From assembly GCA_028691385.1 (NCBI GenBank), contig JAQUZL010000002.1, positions 1 through 43,143 of the forward strand: a stretch of 43,143 nt of DNA, read 5' to 3'. Positions 1 through 8,588 of this stretch are shown here, piece after piece. The notes beneath the pieces are model-generated. The model was not told the origin of the DNA. It did not search any database and worked only from the letters and a program-made list of their open reading frames with translations. Source of the stretch: Oscillospiraceae bacterium. GTDB lineage: Bacteria; Bacillota; Clostridia; Oscillospirales; Oscillospiraceae. A program made the translations under genes and the position numbers. Position 1 is the stretch's first letter. Every line of letters starts with the position of its first letter.

Positions 1-2
1 CG

Positions 3-872
3 CGTGAGCAGGTCAAATCGCTTGGCGCGCTCACATGGCCGCAGGATATTGCATCGCTGCTTCCCAAGCGGCGCGCGGACGCGCACAAGGGCGACTTTGG
101 AAAGCTGCTGCTGCTTTGCGGCAGCGTGGGGCTGACCGGCGCGGCGGCGATGGCCGCGAAAGCGGCGCTGCGCGCGGGCGCAGGACTGATTTCGCTGGGT
201 GTGCCGCAGAGTATTTATCCGATTTTGGCGGCCAAGCTGGATGCGGTGATGGTATTTCCGCTGCCCGAGGAGGACGGATGCCTTGGCGCGGCGGCGATCC
301 CGGAGATTTTGCGCAGACTGGGCGATATGGACGCCTGCCTGCTAGGCCCTGGCCTTGGCCGCGGCGCAAGCCTTTTGCGGATTGTCCGCGCGGTGCTCTC
401 CGGCGCGGGGCAATGTCCGGTTGTGCTGGACGCGGACGGCATAAACGCACTGGAAAACCATATAGATGTACTGCGCGGCGCGGCCTGTCCGGTCGTTTTG
501 ACGCCGCATGATGGCGAATTTCGGCGGCTTGGCGGCGACCTGCTGCGGCAGGATCGGTTTCAGGCGGCGAAAAAACTGGCGAAGGACGTGGGCGCGGTGG
601 TACTGCTCAAGGGTCACAGAACCATTGTGACCGACGGCGCGCAGCTTTGCGTCAACATGACCGGCAACCCCGGCATGGCGACCGGCGGCTCCGGGGACGT
701 GCTGGCCGGGATGCTCACGGCGTTTCTGGGACAGGGGCTCGGCTGCTTTGAAGCGGCGCGCGCGGCTGCGTGCCTGCACGGCGCGGCAGGAGATCTCTGT
801 GCCGAAGAAATCGGTCAGTACGGCATGACGCCGGGCGACATCATTGCGGCGATCCCGCGACTATTGCCATAA
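3..872 (+). CDS. nnrD: ADP-dependent (S)-NAD(P)H-hydrate dehydratase (YjeF C-terminal domain), 5'-truncated by window edge
   Basis: Frame is open to the window start (REQVKSLGALTWPQDIASLLPKRRADAHKGDFGKLLLLCGS...). Motifs HKGDFGKLLLLCGS, LLKGHRTIVTDG, GNPGMATGGSGDVLAGM are typical of NnrD. Confidence 0.93.
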   Translation, partial: REQVKSLGALTWPQDIASLLPKRRADAHKGDFGKLLLLCGSVGLTGAAAMAAKAALRAGAGLISLGVPQSIYPILAAKLDAVMVFPLPEEDGCLGAAAIPEILRRLGDMDACLLGPGLGRGASLLRIVRAVLSGAGQCPVVLDADGINALENHIDVLRGAACPVVLTPHDGEFRRLGGDLLRQDRFQAAKKLAKDVGAVVLLKGHRTIVTDGAQLCVNMTGNPGMATGGSGDVLAGMLTAFLGQGLGCFEAARAAACLHGAAGDLCAEEIGQYGMTPGDIIAAIPRLLP

Positions 873-880
873 CGGAGGGA

Positions 881-1459
881 ATGCGTGTGCGGCGGCTTGC
901 AAGAACTGCTGTACCAATGATGCTGGCTTTTGTCCTGCTTTCCGGCTGCGGGGACAAAAGCGATAAACAAACAGCGCTGGACTTTCGCACAAAACTGCTT
1001 GGTGATTCCACGGTCAGCTATACGGCGGAAATTTCCGCAGACTATGGGGACAGGGTCTATGCGTTTACCCTGAATGCCTCCGGTGCGCCGGGCGGCGAAA
1101 CCGACGTCACGGTAGCCGCGCCGGAGGAGATTGCCGGAATTGCGGCCACGGTGGATGCCGATTGCGTGCACGTGCGCTATCCGGACGTCAGTCTGGAATT
1201 TGGAACCATGGCAGACGGCTTTGTCGCGCCGATTTGCCTGCCTTCCATTTTGAACGCCTGCTGGACGAGCGGCTATATTGATTCGTCCGGTGAGGACGAC
1301 GGAAAATGGCTGGTGGCCTACCGAAAGGGCTACGAGGCGGAAGAGCTGCTGGTGCGCTGCTGGTTTGACGAACAGATCCCCGTGTATGCGGAAATCAGCT
1401 ATCAGGGCGATATTGTGCTGACAGCGGATCTATCGAATTTTTTGGAAGAAACAATGTGA
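881..1459 (+). CDS. Putative GerS-like lipoprotein upstream of alanine racemase
   Basis: ATG at 881 after AACGGAGGGA SD; signal peptide with lipobox LLSGC; LolA/GerS-like beta-rich body; lies between nnrD and alr. Confidence 0.65.
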   Translation: MRVRRLARTAVPMMLAFVLLSGCGDKSDKQTALDFRTKLLGDSTVSYTAEISADYGDRVYAFTLNASGAPGGETDVTVAAPEEIAGIAATVDADCVHVRYPDVSLEFGTMADGFVAPICLPSILNACWTSGYIDSSGEDDGKWLVAYRKGYEAEELLVRCWFDEQIPVYAEISYQGDIVLTADLSNFLEETM

Positions 1460-1470
1460 GGATTTTTACC

Positions 1471-2646
1471 ATGGAATACATGAGAAGAACCTGGGTCGAA
1501 GTGTCCCTGGACAATTTGGAACATAACTATCATATGCTGCGCGGCATGCTGCCGGAGCAATGCAAATTCCTCGGCATCGTGAAGGCGGACGCTTATGGTC
1601 ACGGCGCGGTTGCGGTGGGACGTAAGCTCGAGCGCCTCGGCGCGGACTATCTGGCGGTTTCGGAGATGGAGGAGGCGGTGCAGCTGCGCCGCGGCGGCAT
1701 TACCGTTCCGGTGCTGATTTTGGGTTATACGCCACCGGAATTTGCCGGCGCGATGGCAAAATACAATTTCACGCAGGAGATTAATTCTCTGGAATACGCC
1801 CAGGCGCTCAGCTGCGCGCTGCAGGGAACCGGATTGACGCTGAAGGCGCACATCAAGCTGGACACCGGGATGTCGCGGCTGGGCTTTTTCGCTTATGATC
1901 GCCCGGAAACGCTGGATGAGATCGTGTCGATTTCCAAGCTGCCGCAGCTGGATCTGGAGGGCGTGTTTGCCCATTTTTCCGTGGCGGACAGCCGAAAAGA
2001 AGCGGATGTTGCCTATACCCGGCTGCAATTTCAGCGCTTTATGGATACGCTGGATGCCCTGCAAGCACGCGGCGTTACGTTCCGCATCCGTCACCATGCC
2101 AATTCAGCCGCCATTTTGCAGTATCCGGAGTTCGCGCTGGATATGGTGCGCGCGGGAATCGCCTGTTATGGCATTTTTCCGTCCGGCGACCTGCGCGGCT
2201 GCGCGGATCTGCGTCCGACCTTTTCGCTGCTTTCGTCCATTGCGCAGATTAAGTCCTTCCCGGCAGGTATCCCGGTGAGCTATGACCGCATCTATACCAC
2301 GCCATCGCCGCGGTCCATTGCGGTACTGCCGGTGGGCTATGCCGACGGATTTCTGCGCCGCCTGTCCGTTGGAACAACAGTACTGCTCCATGGCCGCCGC
2401 GTGCCGGTGGTTGGAAGAATCTGCATGGACTTGTGCATGATCGACGTGACGGACGTGCCGGAGGCGGCGGTGGGCGACACGGTGACCATCCTTGGAACAG
2501 ACGGCGATGAAACAGTGCGCTGCTATGAGCTGGCCGAGCGGGTGGGCACCATTCCCTATGAGATCATCTGCGGCATCAGCAAGCGCGTGCCGCGCCTTTA
2601 CATGGAGGGCGGAAAACAAATAGATTTATTGCGATATATTGTGTAA
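1471..2646 (+). CDS. alr: Alanine racemase
   Basis: RRTWVEVSLDNLEHNYHMLR, PLP motif GIVKADAYGHGAV, KLDTGMSRLGF, GRICMDLCMIDVTD. Confidence 0.97.
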   Translation: MEYMRRTWVEVSLDNLEHNYHMLRGMLPEQCKFLGIVKADAYGHGAVAVGRKLERLGADYLAVSEMEEAVQLRRGGITVPVLILGYTPPEFAGAMAKYNFTQEINSLEYAQALSCALQGTGLTLKAHIKLDTGMSRLGFFAYDRPETLDEIVSISKLPQLDLEGVFAHFSVADSRKEADVAYTRLQFQRFMDTLDALQARGVTFRIRHHANSAAILQYPEFALDMVRAGIACYGIFPSGDLRGCADLRPTFSLLSSIAQIKSFPAGIPVSYDRIYTTPSPRSIAVLPVGYADGFLRRLSVGTTVLLHGRRVPVVGRICMDLCMIDVTDVPEAAVGDTVTILGTDGDETVRCYELAERVGTIPYEIICGISKRVPRLYMEGGKQIDLLRYIV

Positions 2647-2726
2647 GGCTTGACCGAAGCGGCATAGAATGAAATGGAGCCTCCGAGCGGTATAAATGCC
2701 GCGACTGCGTGGGACAATAAGCTATG

Positions 2727-2741
2727 CCAGATTATATCTGG
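2727..2741. repeat. Perfect palindrome CCAGAT-TAT-ATCTGG upstream of mazF
   Basis: 6-bp perfect inverted repeat with 3-nt centre, 28 nt upstream of mazF ATG. Confidence 0.5.
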
Positions 2742-2769
2742 TAATCTTGAATCCCCGGAGTGTGACAAC

Positions 2770-3123
2770 ATGGATACCAATGTGAGACGCGGCGATATTT
2801 ATTATGCTGACCTTAGCCCGGTGGTCGGCTCAGAGCAGGGCGGAACCCGCCCGGTTCTCATTGTGCAGAATGACACCGGAAACAAACACTCGCCAACCGT
2901 GATTGCGGCGGCCATTACGAGCCAGACCCGGAAAGCGCCGCTTCCGACCCATATTGCGATCAATGGACCGAGCGTCGGACTGACAAAAGACTCCATTGTT
3001 TTGCTTGAGCAAATCCGAACCATTGACAAGAAACGGCTTCGTGAGCATATGGGCAGGGTCGATGATACCATGATGAATCAGATAGATTCTGCGATCGCAG
3101 TCAGTTTTGGCTTGCACGATTGA
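2770..3123 (+). CDS. ndoA: Type II toxin-antitoxin system MazF/NdoA (PemK-like) endoribonuclease
   Basis: MDTNVRRGDIYYADLSPVVGSEQGGTRPVLIVQNDTGNKHSPTVIAAAITSQ; classic NdoA/MazF sequence. ATG at 2770. Confidence 0.95.
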   Translation: MDTNVRRGDIYYADLSPVVGSEQGGTRPVLIVQNDTGNKHSPTVIAAAITSQTRKAPLPTHIAINGPSVGLTKDSIVLLEQIRTIDKKRLREHMGRVDDTMMNQIDSAIAVSFGLHD

Positions 3124-3140
3124 GTATTTTGACGTATAAT
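3112..3140 (+). promoter_or_regulatory. SigA-type promoter TTGCAC-17-TATAAT
   Basis: -35 at 3112-3117 and -10 at 3135-3140 with 17-nt spacer; overlaps the 3' end of mazF and precedes the ORF at 3171. Confidence 0.65.
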
Positions 3141-3170
3141 CAGAAAAAACGTATAAAGGAGCAGACACAT

Positions 3171-3674
3171 ATGTCCGGCAAACGAACACTGATCAGAGCA
3201 GCGATCACCGCACTGGTAATTGCGGCGGTTGCGGGCATGGCGGCAATGGCTGCCGGCGCCGGCACCTCCGGCGACCCGCTCGTAACGCTGAGTTATCTCA
3301 ACGGCACCTTCAAAACCTCCGTCGTCAGTGCTGTCACCTCTGAGGTTTCTCAGCAGGCGGCTTCGCTGGATAAAAGTCTTGCGGCAAGAGTAACAGCGTT
3401 TACATCAAATCTTTCCGGCACTGCGGCTGCGGCCAATGCCGAATCGGCGTACAAAACGGTTTCCCTTTCCGCCGGTGAAACCCGAGCCATTGCGGCAGGA
3501 ACACAGCTGCTGATGGTAAGCGGCGCGGCTGCGGCGTCCGGCACGGGCCTTTCCGACACAACGGCGGGCGCGGCGGTTTCCTCCGGCGCTGCGCTGAAAG
3601 AGAACCATTTGTATGTTGCGTCGGCCGATTGCACCCTTTCGGCCACAGATGCGGCAAAGATCTTGATGAAATAA
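3171..3674 (+). CDS. Exported protein of unknown function (signal peptide, Ala/Ser/Thr-rich)
   Basis: ATG with upstream AAAGGAG; hydrophobic N-terminus; body begins GDPLVTLSYLNGTFKTSVVS. Confidence 0.8.
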   Translation: MSGKRTLIRAAITALVIAAVAGMAAMAAGAGTSGDPLVTLSYLNGTFKTSVVSAVTSEVSQQAASLDKSLAARVTAFTSNLSGTAAAANAESAYKTVSLSAGETRAIAAGTQLLMVSGAAAASGTGLSDTTAGAAVSSGAALKENHLYVASADCTLSATDAAKILMK

Positions 3675-3688
3675 CGAAGCGTATGGCG

Positions 3689-3728
3689 TCAGCCTCCTGC
3701 ATATAAATTTGTGGGAGGCTGATTTTTT
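3689..3728 (+). terminator. Hairpin plus T-tract that also pairs the SD of the next gene
   Basis: TCAGCCTCC(3689-3697)...GGAGGCTGA(3714-3722) then TTTTTT. Confidence 0.6.
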
Positions 3729-4211
3729 ATGGATTATGAATTTCCGATCGCGTATGCCGGTTCGCCGGTCGGGACGGCGAAGTTCACGCCGGATGGCCTG
3801 TACTGGCGCGCGTCGCTGCGCGCGCGTGTGCCGTCCGGCGCTGTTTTGCGCGGCGGGGTCATGCTGCGTGGCACTGCGCGCACGCTTGGCGTGCTGCTGC
3901 CGCAGCCGGACGGCTCCATTGCGGGACAGTGGCGCGTTCCGGCTTCCAGATTTTCGCCCGAGCAGATCACAGACGCGTTTTTGACCGGGGACGAGAATGT
4001 CTGGCAGCCATGGCAGGGAACCATCCAGGGCTATGCCTGCCGCAACGCGCTTTCCCGGATGGCAGGCGCGTGCAAAGAGGTGGCCATTGCCTATGAACCG
4101 GAAACGCCGCTTGAAATGGTGCCGCTGTTTTGCTTTTTTCACCCGACCAAGATCAACGGGAAAACCTATTTTGTGATTCGTCTGGATGGGGACGGCTGGC
4201 CGATCCTGTGA
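3729..4211 (+). CDS. Hypothetical protein
   Basis: 160-aa ORF, GGGAGG SD 10 nt before ATG, stop just upstream of tepA; no family recognised. Confidence 0.75.
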   Translation: MDYEFPIAYAGSPVGTAKFTPDGLYWRASLRARVPSGAVLRGGVMLRGTARTLGVLLPQPDGSIAGQWRVPASRFSPEQITDAFLTGDENVWQPWQGTIQGYACRNALSRMAGACKEVAIAYEPETPLEMVPLFCFFHPTKINGKTYFVIRLDGDGWPIL

Positions 4212-4253
4212 ATCTTTTTCCTCCAATTGCCCATACTAACGCAATGAGGAGGA

Positions 4254-4961
4254 ATGACCTTGAACGAACAATATGACACTTCTGCGGAGCAGGACGAGCA
4301 GCAGCGCGAGCAAATCAACGATTTCGGCAGCGCGCTTACCACAACCCGGCATGGGACGATCTATACGCTCACCGTTGCCGGTCAGATTGAGGGACATCAG
4401 GTGCAGCCGCCTACGGTCAAAACCACAAAATATGAGCATGTGATGCCGCTTTTGGCGGCGGTCGAGGAATCGGAATCGGTGGACGGACTGCTTTTGCTGC
4501 TCAACACCGTGGGCGGCGATATTGAAGCGGGACTCGGTATTGCGGAAATGGTTGCCGGCATGCGAAAGCCGACGGTTTCCCTTGTGCTGGGCGGCGGACA
4601 TTCCATCGGCGTGCCGCTGGCTGTTTCCGCGCGCCGCAGCTTTATTGTGCCGTCTGCAGGCATGACCATTCATCCGGTTCGCATGACCGGCGTCATTGTG
4701 GGTGCGCCGCAGACGTATCAGTATTTTACCCGCATTCAAAATCAGATCGTCGAATTTGTGGTGAAGCACTCCAATATCTCCAAGGCACAGTTTCTGGAGT
4801 ATATGATGGCGCCGGACGAGCTTGCCACAGATATTGGCACGGTGATCTATGGCAGGCAGGCGGTGGCCTGCGGCCTGATCGACCGCATCGGCGGCCTTGG
4901 CGACGCACTGGAGTGCCTTTATCAAATGATTCGCAAGCGGAAAACGCAGCCGCAGCGGTAG
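4254..4961 (+). CDS. tepA: ClpP-like serine peptidase, TepA family (translocation-enhancing protein)
   Basis: LLLLLNTVGGDIEAGLGIAEM, SLVLGGGHSIGVPLAVSARRSFIVPSAGMTIHP; GAGGAGGA SD; upstream of ftsK as in Bacillus. Confidence 0.88.
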   Translation: MTLNEQYDTSAEQDEQQREQINDFGSALTTTRHGTIYTLTVAGQIEGHQVQPPTVKTTKYEHVMPLLAAVEESESVDGLLLLLNTVGGDIEAGLGIAEMVAGMRKPTVSLVLGGGHSIGVPLAVSARRSFIVPSAGMTIHPVRMTGVIVGAPQTYQYFTRIQNQIVEFVVKHSNISKAQFLEYMMAPDELATDIGTVIYGRQAVACGLIDRIGGLGDALECLYQMIRKRKTQPQR

Positions 4962-5032
4962 GACTGGAATTTTTGCCAAAAATGTGATAGAATCAAATAT
5001 TGAATAAACATCGCTTGATTTGGAGGCATACC

Positions 5033-5866
5033 ATGACATATTTTTCCGCCATTTTGCTGGGACTCATTCAGGGCATTGCAGAATTTTTGCCGATTTCCAG
5101 CTCTGGCCATCTTTCGATTTTTCAGAGCTTTTTCGGCCTGACGTCAGCCGAGGAGTCCTCGCTGCTGTTTGAGGTTCTGCTGCATCTGGGGACACTTGTG
5201 GCAGTGTTTGTGGCATATTGGAAGGACATTGTGGCGCTGGTGCGGGAATTTCTCGCGATGGTGCACCTGCGCAGACTGCCGCACGGCGAAAAAGCGGATA
5301 TTCCCGCGCGGCGCATGATTTTGATGCTGATTCTCGCCACACTGCCGCTGGTGCTGGTGCTGCCGGTCAAGGATCGGGTGGAACTGCTGTATTCCAACAC
5401 ATTTTTCATCGGCTTTGCGCTGCTTGCGACGGGTCTGATTCTGTTTTTCAGCGATCGGATGCGTCACGGAAAAAAGGATTCCGGCAGCGCCACCATGCTC
5501 GACGCAGTGCTTGTGGGCGCGGCGCAGGCGCTGGCGGTGGTGCCGGGGCTGTCCCGCTCGGGCACCACCATCTCCGCCGGGATGATGCGCGGCTTTGGCC
5601 GCGAGTATGCGGTGCGGTTTTCGTTTTTACTGTCGATTCCGGCGGTGCTGGGCGCAAACGTGCTGACGCTGGCTGACGCAATCAAAGTGGGCATCGATGG
5701 AAGCCTGCTGCCCATGTATCTTGTGGGCGTCATCGCCGCCGGCCTGTCCGGCTATGCGGCCATTCGGTTTATCAATTACATCGCCAAAAAAGGTTCCTTT
5801 GGCGGATTTGCGTATTACTGCTGGGGCATCGGCATCCTGACGCTGATTCTTTCGCTGGTCGCATAA
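5033..5866 (+). CDS. uppP: Undecaprenyl-diphosphate phosphatase (BacA/UppP)
   Basis: LLGLIQGIAEFLPISSSGHLSIFQ, VVPGLSRSGTTISAGM; GGAGG SD before ATG 5033. Confidence 0.97.
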   Translation: MTYFSAILLGLIQGIAEFLPISSSGHLSIFQSFFGLTSAEESSLLFEVLLHLGTLVAVFVAYWKDIVALVREFLAMVHLRRLPHGEKADIPARRMILMLILATLPLVLVLPVKDRVELLYSNTFFIGFALLATGLILFFSDRMRHGKKDSGSATMLDAVLVGAAQALAVVPGLSRSGTTISAGMMRGFGREYAVRFSFLLSIPAVLGANVLTLADAIKVGIDGSLLPMYLVGVIAAGLSGYAAIRFINYIAKKGSFGGFAYYCWGIGILTLILSLVA

Positions 5867-5890
5867 AATACATAGGACAAGGGTGAAATT

Positions 5891-8548
5891 ATGGCACAGA
5901 AGAAACGAGTGAGCACAGGAAAGAGCGGAAAGTATGCGGCAAGACCCAAAAAGCCGCAATATAGCCCGGTTGCGCGAACAGTTTGCGCATTTTCTGCGCT
6001 TTTCATCGGTGTTGTGCTGCTGATCGCAATGCTCGGCAGCGACGCGCTGCTGCTGCGGGGACTGCGGAATTTATTTCGCGGTTTGGTGGGCTATGGCTTT
6101 TATGTGCTGCCGTTCTGCCTGCTGCTTGCGAGTGTCATGCTGTTTTTGCATCGCGGAAAGCCGGTGGTGCTGCGCGTGACCAGCGCCATGCTGCTGCCGG
6201 TTAACATTGGCGCGATGCTGCACATTTTACTCACAAAAACGCAAATCGTCTGGGGCTTTCCGATGTTTGGCGCGCTGTATTTATCCGGCGCGGGCGGCAC
6301 GTCAGGCGGCCTGATTTCCGGCTTTTTTGGCGTGCTGTTTCAGACGCTGCTTGGAAAGTTCCTGTCGGTACTGGTGCTGGTGCTGCTGCTTTTGCTGCTG
6401 ATCATCATGGCTTGCAATATGACGCTGATCAGCCTGATTCGCGCCATTCACAATCGGCCGCGCCCGGAGCGCGAAGAGCAGGAGCTGCCGCCGGTGGACA
6501 CCGCCACCGCGCTTGTCAATCATGTCGCGCAGAAGCACATGGAGTATGCCAGCCGTAAAAAACGATTTGAATATGACGTTCCAATTGACGAAGAGCAGCC
6601 GGAGCAGCCGGAGCAATCGCGTCTGCGCAAGGCTGCAGCGAAGTCGCCCGATCAGCTGCTTGCCGAGCGGCGCAGCGCCGCCTTGGAAGCGCAGCGCGCC
6701 CGCAGACAGGCGCTGATGGAAGCAGCTGCGGCGTCAGACGAAGCCCCGATGGAAGCTGCTGCCGTCATCTCCGTACCGGTCATCGAGCCAGAGCCTGCCA
6801 AGCCTATGGCAGAAGCGGCGTCCATTGCATCCGCTGTGCCGGCAGCAGCGCCGATTTCCATACCGGAAGCACCGGCAATCTCCGCGCCGGTCGTGGTAGC
6901 AGCGCCCACCGTGATGCCGGCGCTGGTTGTGCCAAACCCGGACGCCATGGAAAAGGTTGGCCACGAAGAGGCAAAGCAGGCGGCAGCCGAGATTGCAAGC
7001 ACCATTGCCGCGCAGACTGCCGCGGCGGAGCCGGAATATGTTTATCCGCCGGCGGAGCTGTTGAACCTTGTACAGGCCGCGACGGCAGACGGCTACGCGG
7101 AAATGCGGGAATGCCAGCATCGTCTGGATGAAACGCTCAAGAGCTTTGGCATCGACGCGGAAATTCAGAACGTGACCCGCGGCCCGTCCGTCACCCGGTA
7201 TGAGCTGAAGCTGGATCAGGGCGTCCGACTTTCCAAAATTACAAATTTATCTGATGATATTGCACTGTCCCTGGGCGCGTCCGGCGTGCGGATTTCCGCC
7301 ATTCCAGATCAGATTTCCGTGGTCGGCATCGAGGTGCCGAACAAAATCGTCAGCACGGTCTATGCCCGTGAGGTCATTGATTCCGAACCGTTCAAAAAGC
7401 ACAAGTCCAAGGTGGCCTTTGCCCTCGGTAAGGACATTGGCGGCACGCCGATCGTCGGCAATATTGCCAAGCTGCCGCATATGCTGATTGCCGGTACCAC
7501 CGGCTCGGGTAAATCGGTGTGTATGAACACGCTGATTATTTCGCTGCTGTTCAAAGCGAAGCCGGAGGAAGTTAAGCTTATCATGGTGGACCCGAAGATG
7601 GTGGAGCTGGGCATTTATAACGGCATTCCGCACCTGCTGATTCCGGTGGTCACAGACCCGAAAAAAGCGGCGGGCGCGCTGCAATGGGCGGTCAATGAGA
7701 TGATGAAGCGCTACCGCACCATGGCCGACGCCGGCGTGCGCGACCTCGATTCCTATAATAAGCTTGCCGCGCAGAGCGAAGATCTGCAGACCATGCCGCA
7801 GCTGGTGGTTGTCATCGACGAGCTGGCAGACCTCATGCTGGTTGCAGCCAAAGAGGTGGAGGAATCCATTTGCCGCGTGGCGCAGATGGGTCGTGCATCG
7901 GGCATTCATCTGGTCATTGCCACCCAAAGACCGTCTGCGGATGTCATCACCGGCCTCATGAAGGCAAATATCCCGTCCAGAATCGCGTTTGCGGTGGCAT
8001 CCTCCATGGAGTCCCGCATCATTTTGGACACCATGGGCGCAGAAAAACTGGTTGGTAAGGGCGACATGCTCTTTGCACCGCTTGGGCAGGGGAAGCCGCT
8101 GCGCGTGCAGGGCTGTTTTATCAGCGACGATGAGGTGCAGCGGGTTGTGGAGTTTATCAAGCAGCACACCGCTGCCGATTACAACGAATCGGTCATTGCG
8201 CAGATTGAGCAGCAGGCGGCGGGAACCGGAAAATCTTCCGGCACAGGCGCGGCCGAGCAGGATTCGTCCTCGTTTGACGATGAGATGCTGCCGGCTGCCG
8301 TGGATGTGATTTTGGAAACCGGACAGGCGTCGGTTTCCATGCTGCAGCGCCGACTGAAGCTGGGCTATGCCCGGGCGGCGCGCATTATGGATGAGATGGA
8401 GGAAAAGGGCATTGTCGGCCCGTTTGAAGGTTCAAAGCCGCGTCAGCTGCTGATTACCAGACAGGAATGGAATGTCCAGCAGGGCATTGCCATGCCGGAG
8501 GACGCAGCCGAGCCGACCAACGAGCCGGTCGAGGACGAGATTCCGTAA
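5891..8548 (+). CDS. ftsK: DNA translocase FtsK/SpoIIIE
   Basis: N-terminal TM helices, Ala/Pro-rich linker, Walker A AGTTGSGKSVCMNTLI, VVVIDELADLMLVAAKEVEESICRVAQMGRASGIHLVIATQRPS, C-terminal gamma domain. Confidence 0.97.
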   Translation: MAQKKRVSTGKSGKYAARPKKPQYSPVARTVCAFSALFIGVVLLIAMLGSDALLLRGLRNLFRGLVGYGFYVLPFCLLLASVMLFLHRGKPVVLRVTSAMLLPVNIGAMLHILLTKTQIVWGFPMFGALYLSGAGGTSGGLISGFFGVLFQTLLGKFLSVLVLVLLLLLLIIMACNMTLISLIRAIHNRPRPEREEQELPPVDTATALVNHVAQKHMEYASRKKRFEYDVPIDEEQPEQPEQSRLRKAAAKSPDQLLAERRSAALEAQRARRQALMEAAAASDEAPMEAAAVISVPVIEPEPAKPMAEAASIASAVPAAAPISIPEAPAISAPVVVAAPTVMPALVVPNPDAMEKVGHEEAKQAAAEIASTIAAQTAAAEPEYVYPPAELLNLVQAATADGYAEMRECQHRLDETLKSFGIDAEIQNVTRGPSVTRYELKLDQGVRLSKITNLSDDIALSLGASGVRISAIPDQISVVGIEVPNKIVSTVYAREVIDSEPFKKHKSKVAFALGKDIGGTPIVGNIAKLPHMLIAGTTGSGKSVCMNTLIISLLFKAKPEEVKLIMVDPKMVELGIYNGIPHLLIPVVTDPKKAAGALQWAVNEMMKRYRTMADAGVRDLDSYNKLAAQSEDLQTMPQLVVVIDELADLMLVAAKEVEESICRVAQMGRASGIHLVIATQRPSADVITGLMKANIPSRIAFAVASSMESRIILDTMGAEKLVGKGDMLFAPLGQGKPLRVQGCFISDDEVQRVVEFIKQHTAADYNESVIAQIEQQAAGTGKSSGTGAAEQDSSSFDDEMLPAAVDVILETGQASVSMLQRRLKLGYARAARIMDEMEEKGIVGPFEGSKPRQLLITRQEWNVQQGIAMPEDAAEPTNEPVEDEIP

Positions 8549-8550
8549 AA

Positions 8551-8580
8551 AAATCCCACAGCCGCAAGGCTGTGGGATTT
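8551..8580. terminator. Bidirectional terminator between ftsK and murC
   Basis: AAATCCCACAGCC-GCAA-GGCTGTGGGATTT perfect stem. Confidence 0.85.
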
Positions 8581-8588
8581 CGTATTCG

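Noticed and set aside
2674-2769. Upstream in-frame extension of mazF (MEPPSGINAATAWDNKLCQ...) as a fused antitoxin
   Set aside because: No similarity to RHH/MazE antitoxins; the internal ATG at 2770 matches the canonical NdoA start. Treated as non-coding leader.
6700-7020. Ala/Pro/Val-rich repetitive stretch in ftsK
   Set aside because: Normal low-complexity FtsK/SpoIIIE linker between membrane and motor domains.
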